Positions 1 through 7,247 of a stretch of 10,634 bases of DNA are shown piece by piece. Source of the stretch: Gammaproteobacteria bacterium (GTDB lineage Bacteria > Pseudomonadota > Gammaproteobacteria > GCA-001735895); the NCBI GenBank assembly GCA_029288195.1, contig JARFPR010000115.1, positions 1-10,634 of the forward strand. Reading direction: 5' to 3'. The first letter of the stretch is position 1, and each line of letters begins with the position of its first letter. The notes under the pieces are model-generated. The model saw only the letters and a list, made by a program, of their open reading frames with translations. It did no database searches and was not told the DNA's origin. Made by a program: the position numbers and the translations under genes.

Positions 1-80
1 CCCACCAGTAACAACAGTGTTTGAATTTTCACGTACTATCGCCCTTATTATTTAAAGGTATGCGTAATCTGCTCTCCCCG

Positions 81-118
81 AAAACCTCGATACCTCCCTG
101 TATCGATTGCATGGTTTT
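81..118 (-). terminator. Possible terminator hairpin after fdhB
   Basis: A perfect 7-bp inverted repeat (TCGATAC at 87-93, GTATCGA at 100-106, 6-nt loop) is enclosed by a second pair, AAAACC at 81-86 and GGTTTT at 113-118, with a 6-nt one-sided bulge at 107-112. Read on the minus strand it lies 13 nt after the fdhB stop and ends in GGTTTT. Read on the plus strand it ends in five T. The stem is only moderately GC-rich and the T tract is short, so this may be a weak or bidirectional terminator, or just a processing hairpin. The rest of 1-131 shows no gene I can support. Confidence 0.35.
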
Positions 119-131
119 TACGAGAAACCGC

Positions 132-716
132 TTAGCCGTCGATCTTGAGGCTATCACCCCAGTTAAAGGCACTGGCACCGCGATTAATTACCCGCTTGCG
201 GTAAATATCCGAAATGACGTCGGCATCACCCGAAAGCAGCGCCTTGGTTGCACACATCTCGGCACAAAGTGGCAGCTTGCCTTCCGATAAGCGGTTACGA
301 CCGTATTTCTTGTACTCCTCGGAGGAGCTATCGGCTTCCGGACCGCCAGCACAGAAAGTGCACTTGTCCATCTTCCCGCGTGAAGCGAACGCGGCTTCCT
401 CGGGAAACTGCGGTGCGCCGAAGGGGCAGGCGTAAAAGCAGTAGCCACAACCGATGCAGATATCTTTGTCATGCAGTACGATGCCGTCGCCGGTGGTGTA
501 AAAACAGTCGACCGGGCATACCGTCGCACAGGGTGCGTCGGAGCAATGCATGCAGGCTACCGACAGGGACCGTTCGCCCTGCTCGCCATCCTTGATGGTA
601 ACAACCCGGCGACGATTAACGCCCCAAGGAACCTCGTGCTCGTTTTTGCAGGCGGTCACGCAGGCATTACATTCAATGCAACGTTCGGCATCACAGTAAA
701 ATTTCATTCTAGCCAT
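132..716 (-). CDS. fdhB: Formate dehydrogenase iron-sulfur (beta) subunit, FdhB
   Basis: This is a 194-residue ferredoxin-like subunit that carries electrons from the molybdopterin subunit towards a membrane partner. Four cysteine sets fit four [4Fe-4S] clusters: C13-x2-C16-x2-C19-x3-C23; C55-x2-C58-x4-C63-x3-C67; C87-x2-C90-x2-C93-x3-C97; and C119/C122 with C151/C155. This is the DMSO-reductase-family beta-subunit pattern. I chose ATG at 716 because GGGGGG lies 8 nt upstream, the product begins directly with the ferredoxin fold, and the gap to fdhA is 17 bp; a longer frame to 755 would overlap fdhA. Unlike FdnH of E. coli formate dehydrogenase-N, it has no C-terminal membrane helix: the tail after C155 is hydrophilic. 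It has no signal peptide, so it presumably rides out with Tat-exported FdhA. It is last in the visible operon. Confidence 0.93.
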   Translation of the reverse strand: MARMKFYCDAERCIECNACVTACKNEHEVPWGVNRRRVVTIKDGEQGERSLSVACMHCSDAPCATVCPVDCFYTTGDGIVLHDKDICIGCGYCFYACPFGAPQFPEEAAFASRGKMDKCTFCAGGPEADSSSEEYKKYGRNRLSEGKLPLCAEMCATKALLSGDADVISDIYRKRVINRGASAFNWGDSLKIDG

Positions 717-733
717 TTTATTATCCCCCCTGC

Positions 734-3622
734 TTAAGCTTTGGTTATACGACAAAGACTACATTTCGATTCCTGCATCTGCGTCACCGAATCGTAGCCG
801 TAAGTAAATGCCGTATTGGCTGCCTCACCGAGAACGTAAGGATCGGCACCTTCTGGATACTTGTCCCTTAAATCCTTGCCCTGGAAATGTCCGGCAAAGT
901 GGAACGGCATGAACGCAACCCCGGAACCAACCCGGCGCGTTACCATCGCCTTGACCTTGACCTTGGCGGCCTCCGCGCCTTCGACCCAGACGTCGTCTCC
1001 ATCCTTGATGCCGGCATTGTTGGCATCGCGTGGATGGATTTCAACGAACATATCCTGCTGCAGTTCGGCAAGCCAGGGGTTGGAGCGAGTTTCGTCACCG
1101 CCACCCTCGTACTCAACCAGCCGTCCCGAAGTAAGAATAATCGGGTAGTCGCCACTGTAATCGGTAGCCTGGATCGACTTGTAACGTGTCGGCAGGCGCC
1201 AGAATGATTTGCGATCCTCGTAAGTTGGATATTTCTCTACGAGATCGCGCCGTGACGTATACAAAGGCTCGCGGTGAATAGGTACCGGGTCCGGGAAGGT
1301 CCAGACCATGGCGCGCGCCTTGGCGTTGCCAAACGGCGAACAGCCGTGCTTGATGGCAACTCGCTGAATGCCGCCGGACAAATCGGTCTTCCAGTTCTTA
1401 CCCTCGGCCGCCTGCTGCTCCTCTGGAGTCAGATCGTCCCACCAGCCCAGTTTCTTCAAAACATCGGCGCTGAATTCCGGGTACCCGTCTTTGATATCTG
1501 ATCCCCTTCCGAACGAACCTTCCGCCAGCAGGTTGGTACCATTACGCTCTACCCCGAAGCGCGCCCTGAAGGTCAGGCCACCATCGGCTACGTTCTTGGA
1601 GGTATCATACAGGTTCGGTGTGCCGGGATGATTCATCTCCGGCGTTCCCCAGGAAGGCCATGGCAGACCGTAGTAATCGCCATCGGCAGGACCACCTTCA
1701 GCCTTGAGCGTATCGTAATCAAAGGTACCCCAGTTCTCCTGGTGCTTCTTCAGGCGTTCCGGACTCTGGCCAGTGTAACCAATGGTCCACATACCGCTAT
1801 TGATTTCGCGCAGCACATCCTCGACCAGCGGCTCCTCGCCATTGACCTTGATGTTCTTGAACATCTGATCCGCAAGACCCAGCTTTTTCGCCAGCTTGTA
1901 CATGATCACGTGATCAGGCAGTGACTCGAACAGCGGATCCATGACCTTGGAGCGCCACTGGAACGAACGGTTGGAGGCCGTAACCGATCCGTAAGTCTCC
2001 ATTTGGGTCGATGCCGGCAAAAGGTAAATACCGTCCTTACGATCCGGCATAACGGCCGACGCGGTCGGATAAGGATCGATGATGACCATCATCTCGAGCT
2101 TTTCCATCGCCTTTTTCTGCTCGACGCCACGAGTCTGACTGTTGGGCGCATGACCCCAGAACAGCATCGCTTTCAGGCTATCATTTTGCGCGATGTTTTC
2201 CGGCCCCTCGAGAACCCCGTCGATCCAGCGAGACACTGGAATTCCCTTGGTGTTCATGACATGCACATCCTTGCCCTTGCTCTGCTCGTAACTGCCGCCG
2301 TCGAACTGGCCCTTGACCCATTCGTAGTCGAGATCCCAGACGCGCGACCAGTGCTTCCAGGAACCAGCAGAAAGGCCGTAGTAGCCGGGCAGCGTATTCG
2401 AGAGTACACCGAGGTCGGTCGCACCCTGGACGTTGTCGTGGCCACGAAAGATATTGGCACCGCCACCGGATACGCCCATGTTACCGAGCGCCAACTGGAA
2501 GGCGCAGTAGGCGCGGGTATTGTTGTTACCAATGGTGTGCTGGGTACCGCCCATGCACCAGATAAAGGTGCCGGGACGGTTATCCGCCATCGCCTTGGCG
2601 GCCGCGTAGACCTGGTCTTCAGGCACACCGGTGACATTTTCGACCTCTTTGGGATTCCATTTCTTGACTTCGGCCATAACCTCGTCCATGCCGTAAACGC
2701 GTTGACGGATGAATTCCTTGTCCTCCCAGCCGTTTTCGAAAATGTGCCACATCATGCCCCAGATAATGCCGATATCGGTACCCGGGCGGATACGCAGGAA
2801 GTGATCCGCGTGCGCGGCGGTGCGGGTGTAGCGTGGATCGATAACGATCACCGGGGCATTGTTTTCTTCCTTGGCCTTGAAAATGTGCTGTAACGCGACC
2901 GGGTGGGCTTCGGTCGGGTTGGAACCGATCAGCAATATCGACTTGGAGAAGTGGATATCGTTGTAGGAATTGGTCATCGCACCGTAACCCCAGGTATTGG
3001 CTACCCCGGCTACCGTGGTGGAATGACAGATGCGCGCCTGGTGATCGACGTTATTGGTGCCCCACATCCCGGCAAACTTGCGGAACAAGTAGGCCTGTTC
3101 ATTGCTGAACTTGGCAGAACCCAGCCAGAACACCGAATCGGGACCCGATTTGTCGCGAATTTCGAGCATCTTGTCGCCGATCTCGTTGATCGCCTCGTCC
3201 CAGGAAATCTTTTTCCATTTGCCGTCAACCAGCTTGGTCGGATACTTCAGGCGACGCTCGCCATGCCCGTGTTCACGGATTGCTGCACCCTTGGAGCAAT
3301 GCGCGCCCTTGTTAAAAGGATGGTCAAAGGCCGGCTCCTGACCTGTCCAGACGCCGTTTTGAACTTCCGCAATGATTCCGCAGCCGACCGAACAATGGGT
3401 ACAGATTGTCTTGACCTGCTCGATTTTGCCGCCCGCGGCAACCGCCGCATTCGCCTTTTTCATCATCACCGGCGACACGGTAGTCGCGAGCGCGGCTCCG
3501 CCCGCCATCAGGCTGGAATTTCTCAAAAAGGTACGCCGGGAGATCGCCCCGGGTACCGACTTACAGGGCTTGGCGACAACGGCTTTATCAACGCTGGACG
3601 ATGACTTGGTTAATTTTTTCAT
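734..3622 (-). CDS. fdhA: Formate dehydrogenase catalytic (alpha) subunit, FdhA, Cys-type, Tat-exported
   Basis: This 962-residue molybdopterin oxidoreductase would oxidise formate to CO2 at a bis-pterin Mo or W centre outside the cytoplasmic membrane. A Tat signal with S28-R-R-T-F-L-R34 is followed by a hydrophobic stretch to about residue 52 and a likely signal end near ANA (57-59). The N-terminal cluster is C74-x2-C77-x3-C81-x27-C109. In HQARICHS, C199 (codon TGT, 3028-3026) is the predicted metal ligand and H200 the conserved partner, so this is a non-selenocysteine enzyme. The C-terminal part (about 830-962) fits the dinucleotide-binding domain. I chose ATG at 3622 because GGGGGG precedes it by 7 nt; an upstream in-frame TTG at 3637 overlaps that site. 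The gene sits 18 bp after the Tat-peptide gene and 17 bp before fdhB. Formate as substrate rests on overall family resemblance and neighbours; a related oxidoreductase substrate is less likely. Confidence 0.94.
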   Translation of the reverse strand: MKKLTKSSSSVDKAVVAKPCKSVPGAISRRTFLRNSSLMAGGAALATTVSPVMMKKANAAVAAGGKIEQVKTICTHCSVGCGIIAEVQNGVWTGQEPAFDHPFNKGAHCSKGAAIREHGHGERRLKYPTKLVDGKWKKISWDEAINEIGDKMLEIRDKSGPDSVFWLGSAKFSNEQAYLFRKFAGMWGTNNVDHQARICHSTTVAGVANTWGYGAMTNSYNDIHFSKSILLIGSNPTEAHPVALQHIFKAKEENNAPVIVIDPRYTRTAAHADHFLRIRPGTDIGIIWGMMWHIFENGWEDKEFIRQRVYGMDEVMAEVKKWNPKEVENVTGVPEDQVYAAAKAMADNRPGTFIWCMGGTQHTIGNNNTRAYCAFQLALGNMGVSGGGANIFRGHDNVQGATDLGVLSNTLPGYYGLSAGSWKHWSRVWDLDYEWVKGQFDGGSYEQSKGKDVHVMNTKGIPVSRWIDGVLEGPENIAQNDSLKAMLFWGHAPNSQTRGVEQKKAMEKLEMMVIIDPYPTASAVMPDRKDGIYLLPASTQMETYGSVTASNRSFQWRSKVMDPLFESLPDHVIMYKLAKKLGLADQMFKNIKVNGEEPLVEDVLREINSGMWTIGYTGQSPERLKKHQENWGTFDYDTLKAEGGPADGDYYGLPWPSWGTPEMNHPGTPNLYDTSKNVADGGLTFRARFGVERNGTNLLAEGSFGRGSDIKDGYPEFSADVLKKLGWWDDLTPEEQQAAEGKNWKTDLSGGIQRVAIKHGCSPFGNAKARAMVWTFPDPVPIHREPLYTSRRDLVEKYPTYEDRKSFWRLPTRYKSIQATDYSGDYPIILTSGRLVEYEGGGDETRSNPWLAELQQDMFVEIHPRDANNAGIKDGDDVWVEGAEAAKVKVKAMVTRRVGSGVAFMPFHFAGHFQGKDLRDKYPEGADPYVLGEAANTAFTYGYDSVTQMQESKCSLCRITKA

Positions 3623-3640
3623 GTGGTTACCCCCCAAAGG

Positions 3641-3847
3641 TTAGATGCCAGCTGACTTGTAGTAGTCGAGTACATGCGAGGTTAGCTGGTAACCTTTCTG
3701 AACTGGTTTTTCGGTGGTTTCACCGCTGACCTGTGCAATGGCGCCAGTGCTGGCCACGGTCGTTGCTGCCACGGCTGCTCCGGCGAGCGTGGTCTTTTTG
3801 ATGAATGCTCGGCGTTCCTGATTCTTCGGTTGAATCTTGTTTTTCAC
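3641..3847 (-). CDS. Formate dehydrogenase-region Tat-targeted small protein
   Basis: This 68-residue protein matches the small family known as formate dehydrogenase region TAT target. The N-terminus has a twin-arginine motif E11-R-R-A-F-I-K-K18 followed by an Ala/Thr-rich hydrophobic stretch (about 20-38) ending in a possible AIA-Q cleavage region. The short mature part ends with GYQLTSHVLDYYKSAGI, the conserved piece of the family. The start is GTG at 3847, supported by a strong GGAGGAG Shine-Dalgarno at 3855-3861 with a 7-nt spacer. It lies 44 bp after the TorD-like gene and 18 bp before fdhA. Its role is not established. The position and signal suggest a small accessory or membrane-anchored companion of the exported dehydrogenase, but the sequence alone does not decide whether it is cleaved or stays anchored. 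Confidence 0.88.
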   Translation of the reverse strand: MKNKIQPKNQERRAFIKKTTLAGAAVAATTVASTGAIAQVSGETTEKPVQKGYQLTSHVLDYYKSAGI

Positions 3848-3891
3848 GTCTTTACTCCTCCACAGGGTTTTTCGAGTTCGGCTGTTTCTTG

Positions 3892-4494
3892 TTACATACG
3901 CATCGTGAGGTAGGTTTTTTCTAAACCATAAAAGGCTACTCCAAATTGCGCCACGAATCCATAAAAATCTGCCGATTTGGCTTTGCCGAGGTCAGCAAAA
4001 AATCGAGGCAGCCAACTCTGCATATGCTTTGCAAAGAACTGCTGTTGCTGATCCAGGCTGACGTTATCGGCGATCATCACCGAAAACACTTCAAAGATAG
4101 CGGCTGCATGATCTTCGGGTTCGCGGACCTCCGGGCTGCGTTCGAAGCCAAGCGCACGCAGATCATCGCGCAGCTCGCTCAGCGGTTGCTCCATCAGGAA
4201 ACCAGTCAAATACCACGACCCGTAAGGCACTACTTCGCCCTTGCCGAGACCAATAAAAAGGGCGTTATATTCATCCTCGAGATCCTCTGCACGCCGATTT
4301 TGAGCAGCGCCGGCGAGAGCGGCCATTGCCTCGGAAAGCTCATCGGATTCCGCGTCACCTTCAGGTGACAGCGTCACCACGTGATCCAGCAGCGACGGCT
4401 CCGGCGGAGCTCGCAGCAGAGCCGCCAGCAGCGCGTAGGCCGATGCCCGGTAACGTTGTTCCTGTTCGATGGTTGCTTCGTCGGTGGTTGCCAT
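3892..4494 (-). CDS. TorD/DmsD-family molybdoenzyme chaperone
   Basis: This is a 200-residue, predicted all-helical, cytoplasmic chaperone. TorD-family proteins bind the Tat signal and core of a specific molybdoenzyme, keep it competent for cofactor insertion and prevent early export; here the client is presumably FdhA. Supporting motifs are EDEYNALFIG (73-82), PYGSWY (90-95), EPEDH (125-129) and the FFAKHMQSWLPRFF segment (153-166), all in the usual order for the family. The length is typical. The start ATG at 4494 has only a weak GGA element upstream, and lies 20 bp after the stop of the polyferredoxin gene, so it is probably co-transcribed and perhaps re-initiated. The next gene follows after 44 bp. 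Which client it serves is inferred from adjacency. Confidence 0.9.
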   Translation of the reverse strand: MATTDEATIEQEQRYRASAYALLAALLRAPPEPSLLDHVVTLSPEGDAESDELSEAMAALAGAAQNRRAEDLEDEYNALFIGLGKGEVVPYGSWYLTGFLMEQPLSELRDDLRALGFERSPEVREPEDHAAAIFEVFSVMIADNVSLDQQQQFFAKHMQSWLPRFFADLGKAKSADFYGFVAQFGVAFYGLEKTYLTMRM

Positions 4495-4514
4495 ATCTAA
4501 TCCATCATGCCGTG

Positions 4515-6080
4515 TTACTGGCGAAAGCCTTTTTGCGGGTCAAACTGTCCACCCATCGCTTCGGGATCCTGCACCACATCGACGACACGGCAGTTATCAC
4601 ACATCTTCAGTCGATCGAGTGCGCGTTCGCTACCGAACATGTAATGATCCTTCAGTTTTTCCTGCATCTTGTTTATTACCGATGTGGGGGCAAAAGGCTT
4701 GCCACAGGATATGCACGCGAACGGGGTATCGCTATTCAGGGCGCGCGCGCGGTTACGTGTTTCAAAATCAAACAACAGGCGCGGTTGCAGGGTTATCGCG
4801 TCCTCCGGGCAGGTCTGCACACAGGCGCCACATTGCAGGCAGTTGCTTTCGATGAAAAAAACCTCGGGAATCTCTCGATTCGAGCCGTCCTGCAGGGCCT
4901 TGCCCGGGCAGGAACCGACACAGGCCATGCACAGCGTACATTTTTCGGCGTCAATCAAGGCCTCGCCAAAGGGTGCCGTTGACGGGAGATCGATCCGATC
5001 TGCGCCTGGTTTGAGTTTTGCCACCAGGTGATCGAGCGCCTGGTATATCGCGTTGCGCTTGCCCGCCGGCATATCATGAATTGCCATTTCCACAACGCTT
5101 GCGGCTTCAACCTCGGGCAGCGCCGCGTCATGGGAGCACAGCGATACACTAACGGGATCCATACCGAGACCAACTAGTAGCGCCTGGGTCCACTCGACCT
5201 GGGCGCCGAGATTGGCCTGTGAACTCCTCGGAACCTCCGCATCGATATGCAGAATCACCTGCATCGCGCCATAGGCCAGTGCCGACAGGCATAGATCCAT
5301 GCCGACACTGCCGAGTTCCTCAACCTCGAGCGGCAGCAAGTTGTCATAGTGTTGCAGGTACATTTCCGGCGAGTAGCTTTCGCTGTGGAATAAAACAATG
5401 GGCAGTTCACCGCCCTGTTCCTGGTAAACCTTAAGCATATCGCGCAGACGCTTGCCGCTGTCACGCAAACCCGGATACAGGTAGCGAATCGCACCCGACG
5501 GGCAAACCGTGGTGCAACTGCCCCCGCCCTGGCACAGGTAAGGATTGACCTCGATTCGATCCACCAGGCTATGGATCGCTTCTGCCGGGCAGGCATCGAT
5601 ACATTGCCGGCAGGCGACTTTTCCGTTGACCCCGTGGGCGCAGATCGAGGCATCGTAGTCGAAAAACTTGGGTTTCTGGAATTCACCGCGCAAATCAGCC
5701 AACTCGGCCATGAGTTCTGGATTTCCCCAATCTCCGGGCGGCACATGGAAGTACCCTGGCGGCAGCATTTCTCTCGCCAGCAGTGGCGCCTCATTCAAGT
5801 CCAGGATCGCGTCGCCCTGGTGACTCATCTCGTTGCCCTGTTGATCAGTCACCTTGACCATGTAGGCCCCCAGATAACCCTCGATTTGAATCCGGCCCGC
5901 GGAAATCGCAACCGGGTTGATATCCAGTGCTGCGGGTAATTCGCTGCATTTTGCCAGCGCATCGTCGTCACCCAGCACGATGACCTTACCTGTCGACTGG
6001 TAGGAAACCAGGCTGGTGGGCTCGAACTCGAAGGCGTCTCTGACCGCCAGTGCCTGCTGTCGCGCGTCGACATTACTCAT
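4515..6080 (-). CDS. Multi-cluster 4Fe-4S protein of the formate dehydrogenase operon
   Basis: This is a 521-residue cytoplasmic polyferredoxin with no signal peptide or membrane helix. An N-terminal region (about 1-135) has no cysteine motif. Cluster regions follow: C147-x9-C157-x2-C160-x3-C164-P; an atypical C183-x5-C189-x3-C193-P; C381-x2-C384-x2-C387-x3-C391-P; and C414-x2-C417-x2-C420-x3-C424-P. Near the C-terminus, C456-x2-C459 and C494-x2-C497 could form a zinc ribbon or a further metal site. Between the cluster pairs, about 225-330 forms an alternating alpha/beta domain resembling the MvhD/FlpD electron-transfer fold (my inference). The ATG at 6080 overlaps the DUF3306 stop by 8 bp, implying translational coupling. 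Such proteins recur in formate dehydrogenase operons with DUF3305/DUF3306. A role in electron transfer or in sulfuration/cofactor maturation is possible; neither is shown here. Confidence 0.85.
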   Translation of the reverse strand: MSNVDARQQALAVRDAFEFEPTSLVSYQSTGKVIVLGDDDALAKCSELPAALDINPVAISAGRIQIEGYLGAYMVKVTDQQGNEMSHQGDAILDLNEAPLLAREMLPPGYFHVPPGDWGNPELMAELADLRGEFQKPKFFDYDASICAHGVNGKVACRQCIDACPAEAIHSLVDRIEVNPYLCQGGGSCTTVCPSGAIRYLYPGLRDSGKRLRDMLKVYQEQGGELPIVLFHSESYSPEMYLQHYDNLLPLEVEELGSVGMDLCLSALAYGAMQVILHIDAEVPRSSQANLGAQVEWTQALLVGLGMDPVSVSLCSHDAALPEVEAASVVEMAIHDMPAGKRNAIYQALDHLVAKLKPGADRIDLPSTAPFGEALIDAEKCTLCMACVGSCPGKALQDGSNREIPEVFFIESNCLQCGACVQTCPEDAITLQPRLLFDFETRNRARALNSDTPFACISCGKPFAPTSVINKMQEKLKDHYMFGSERALDRLKMCDNCRVVDVVQDPEAMGGQFDPQKGFRQ

Positions 6081-6678
6081 GTTTCAATTCCTGCTTGTTC
6101 GCGGGATTTCGATCGGCATCGGCGATCATTTCAGGCTGATCTTCAAACACTTCTTCGTCCCCACTATCCTCGATCGCCTCCAGCTCATCATCGATCTCCT
6201 CGTCAATCGCCTCGATTTCCTCTAGCTCGTTTCTAGCCTCCTGTTCCGCTTCGAGCGCCAGGGCTTCACGTTCTCTTTGTTCTTTCATTTCGATATGGTG
6301 TTTCATATCGCAGGTGACGATATCACCCAGCTTCTCAAAATAGGTATAGTCTTCATCGTACTCGTCGAGCCCGTCACGAATATTGAAAGCCGGAGCTTTG
6401 AACAGTTTACGCAGTGCCAGGTTACGCAACTCGTCGCTCACACCCTCCGACATGAAGCCACTGTAATCCGAATCCTCGTGCAGCGATTCGATTGGGGGCA
6501 TATCGGCATCGGTCAGGGCGGGCCTCGATTCCGTCTCGGTTTCAATCGGCGCTGCTGTGCCCAGACTGGCCTCGCTATCCAATGGCACCTCCTGCTCTGC
6601 CACCGACGCTTCCTGCGCTACCTCCTGCTTGCGCCGCGACCAACGCCGCAATACCGACTCTTTGCTGTCCTGGGTCAT
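6073..6678 (-). CDS. DUF3306 protein with acidic C-terminal tail
   Basis: This 201-residue protein belongs to DUF3306, a family of unknown function found beside formate dehydrogenase genes. The N-terminus carries the family signature VLRRWSRRK (9-17). A Ser/Glu-rich linker follows, and then the conserved core at about 70-116 (DYSGFMSEGVSDELRNLALRK, then LFKAPAFNIRDGLDEYDEDYT). From about 130 to 185 the protein is strongly acidic and probably helical: 19 of 35 residues from 149 to 183 are Asp or Glu. There is no signal peptide or membrane segment, so it is probably cytoplasmic. The start ATG overlaps the DUF3305 stop in an ATGA (6675-6678), and its own stop overlaps the polyferredoxin start by 8 bp, so the three are likely made in step. 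Function is unknown. Confidence 0.85.
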   Translation of the reverse strand: MTQDSKESVLRRWSRRKQEVAQEASVAEQEVPLDSEASLGTAAPIETETESRPALTDADMPPIESLHEDSDYSGFMSEGVSDELRNLALRKLFKAPAFNIRDGLDEYDEDYTYFEKLGDIVTCDMKHHIEMKEQREREALALEAEQEARNELEEIEAIDEEIDDELEAIEDSGDEEVFEDQPEMIADADRNPANKQELKHE

Positions 6679-7247
6679 GATTGCCCGCCCCCAGAGGAGG
6701 TACCGGGTTTTTCTGTTTCACGCCAGTTTTTAAGCTTGCGCTTGGTTTTCCTGATCGCGACATAGTGCGTCAGCACGTAAGCTTCCGCCCACCGGTAAAG
6801 TTCGGCAGGAATTTCAACCGAGTAGATTTGCTCATCGCCCTCGAGATAGGCGTGCACTTCATCGAAACTCAATGACACCAGGTAGGGTACCGGCATTTCG
6901 TCACTGGAATCAGGCTGATCGGCCACGATGAAACAGCCGGGTTCCGGTGACATCAGGTTATGGTAATAGCTTTCGCATTCGTCCAGATGCAGCTGCAAAG
7001 CCAGGCCTGTGACCAGGAATTGCTCGACATCGCCATCCTGATAGATACGGTTGATTGCTTTATCCTCCTCACCGTTGCGCATGACAACGCCAATCGCATC
7101 AAAGCGAAAATCCGCCCAGGGATGCGAAGAAGGTTGTTTTTCCATGATCACCGCAAGGTTCATGCGCTCTGGAAGCTCCTGGTTGAAACCTTCCAGCTCC
7201 ATTTTTTCCATAATAACCAACTGTACCGTTAAACTCGGGACCACCAT
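6675..7247 (-). CDS. DUF3305 protein, first gene of the fdh operon
   Basis: This is a DUF3305-family protein of unknown function. The recognisable core begins near residue 29 (MNLAVIMEKQPSSHPWADF), continues through YYHNLMSPEPGCFIV (about 94-108), then PYLVSLSFDEVHAYLEGDEQ (about 120-139) and a C-terminal WAEAYVLTHY segment, and ends in a basic then Gly/Ser tail. It is predicted soluble and cytoplasmic. The longest reading starts at ATG 7247 (190 residues) but has little ribosome-binding sequence, and a promoter-like TATAAA overlaps that ATG. Other in-frame ATGs lie at 7211, 7202 and 7163. The last gives 162 residues, begins exactly at the family core and has AGGAG at 7176-7180, although with a long 12-nt spacer. 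The start is therefore uncertain; the family call is not. The gene overlaps DUF3306 by 4 bp. Confidence 0.82.
   Translation of the reverse strand: MVVPSLTVQLVIMEKMELEGFNQELPERMNLAVIMEKQPSSHPWADFRFDAIGVVMRNGEEDKAINRIYQDGDVEQFLVTGLALQLHLDECESYYHNLMSPEPGCFIVADQPDSSDEMPVPYLVSLSFDEVHAYLEGDEQIYSVEIPAELYRWAEAYVLTHYVAIRKTKRKLKNWRETEKPGTSSGGGQS

Noticed and set aside
21..290. An 89-codon plus-strand frame at the window start
   Set aside because: About two thirds lies antisense to fdhB, and its product has no recognisable features.
2003..2893. A 296-codon open frame on the plus strand, antisense to fdhA
   Set aside because: It lies fully inside the well-supported fdhA gene on the other strand and shows no recognisable family; long antisense frames are common in GC-rich coding DNA.
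3020..3034. Possible selenocysteine codon at the FdhA active site
   Set aside because: The codon at the ligand position is TGT (cysteine), so no in-frame TGA or SECIS is needed.
2903..3604. A 233-codon plus-strand open frame antisense to the 5' part of fdhA
   Set aside because: Same reason: it mirrors conserved FdhA codons and has no domain or ribosome-binding site of its own.
734..3622. FdhA as a periplasmic nitrate reductase or other molybdoenzyme
   Set aside because: The HQARICHS active-site context, the four-cluster FdhB partner, and the Tat peptide and TorD-like neighbours all point to formate dehydrogenase.
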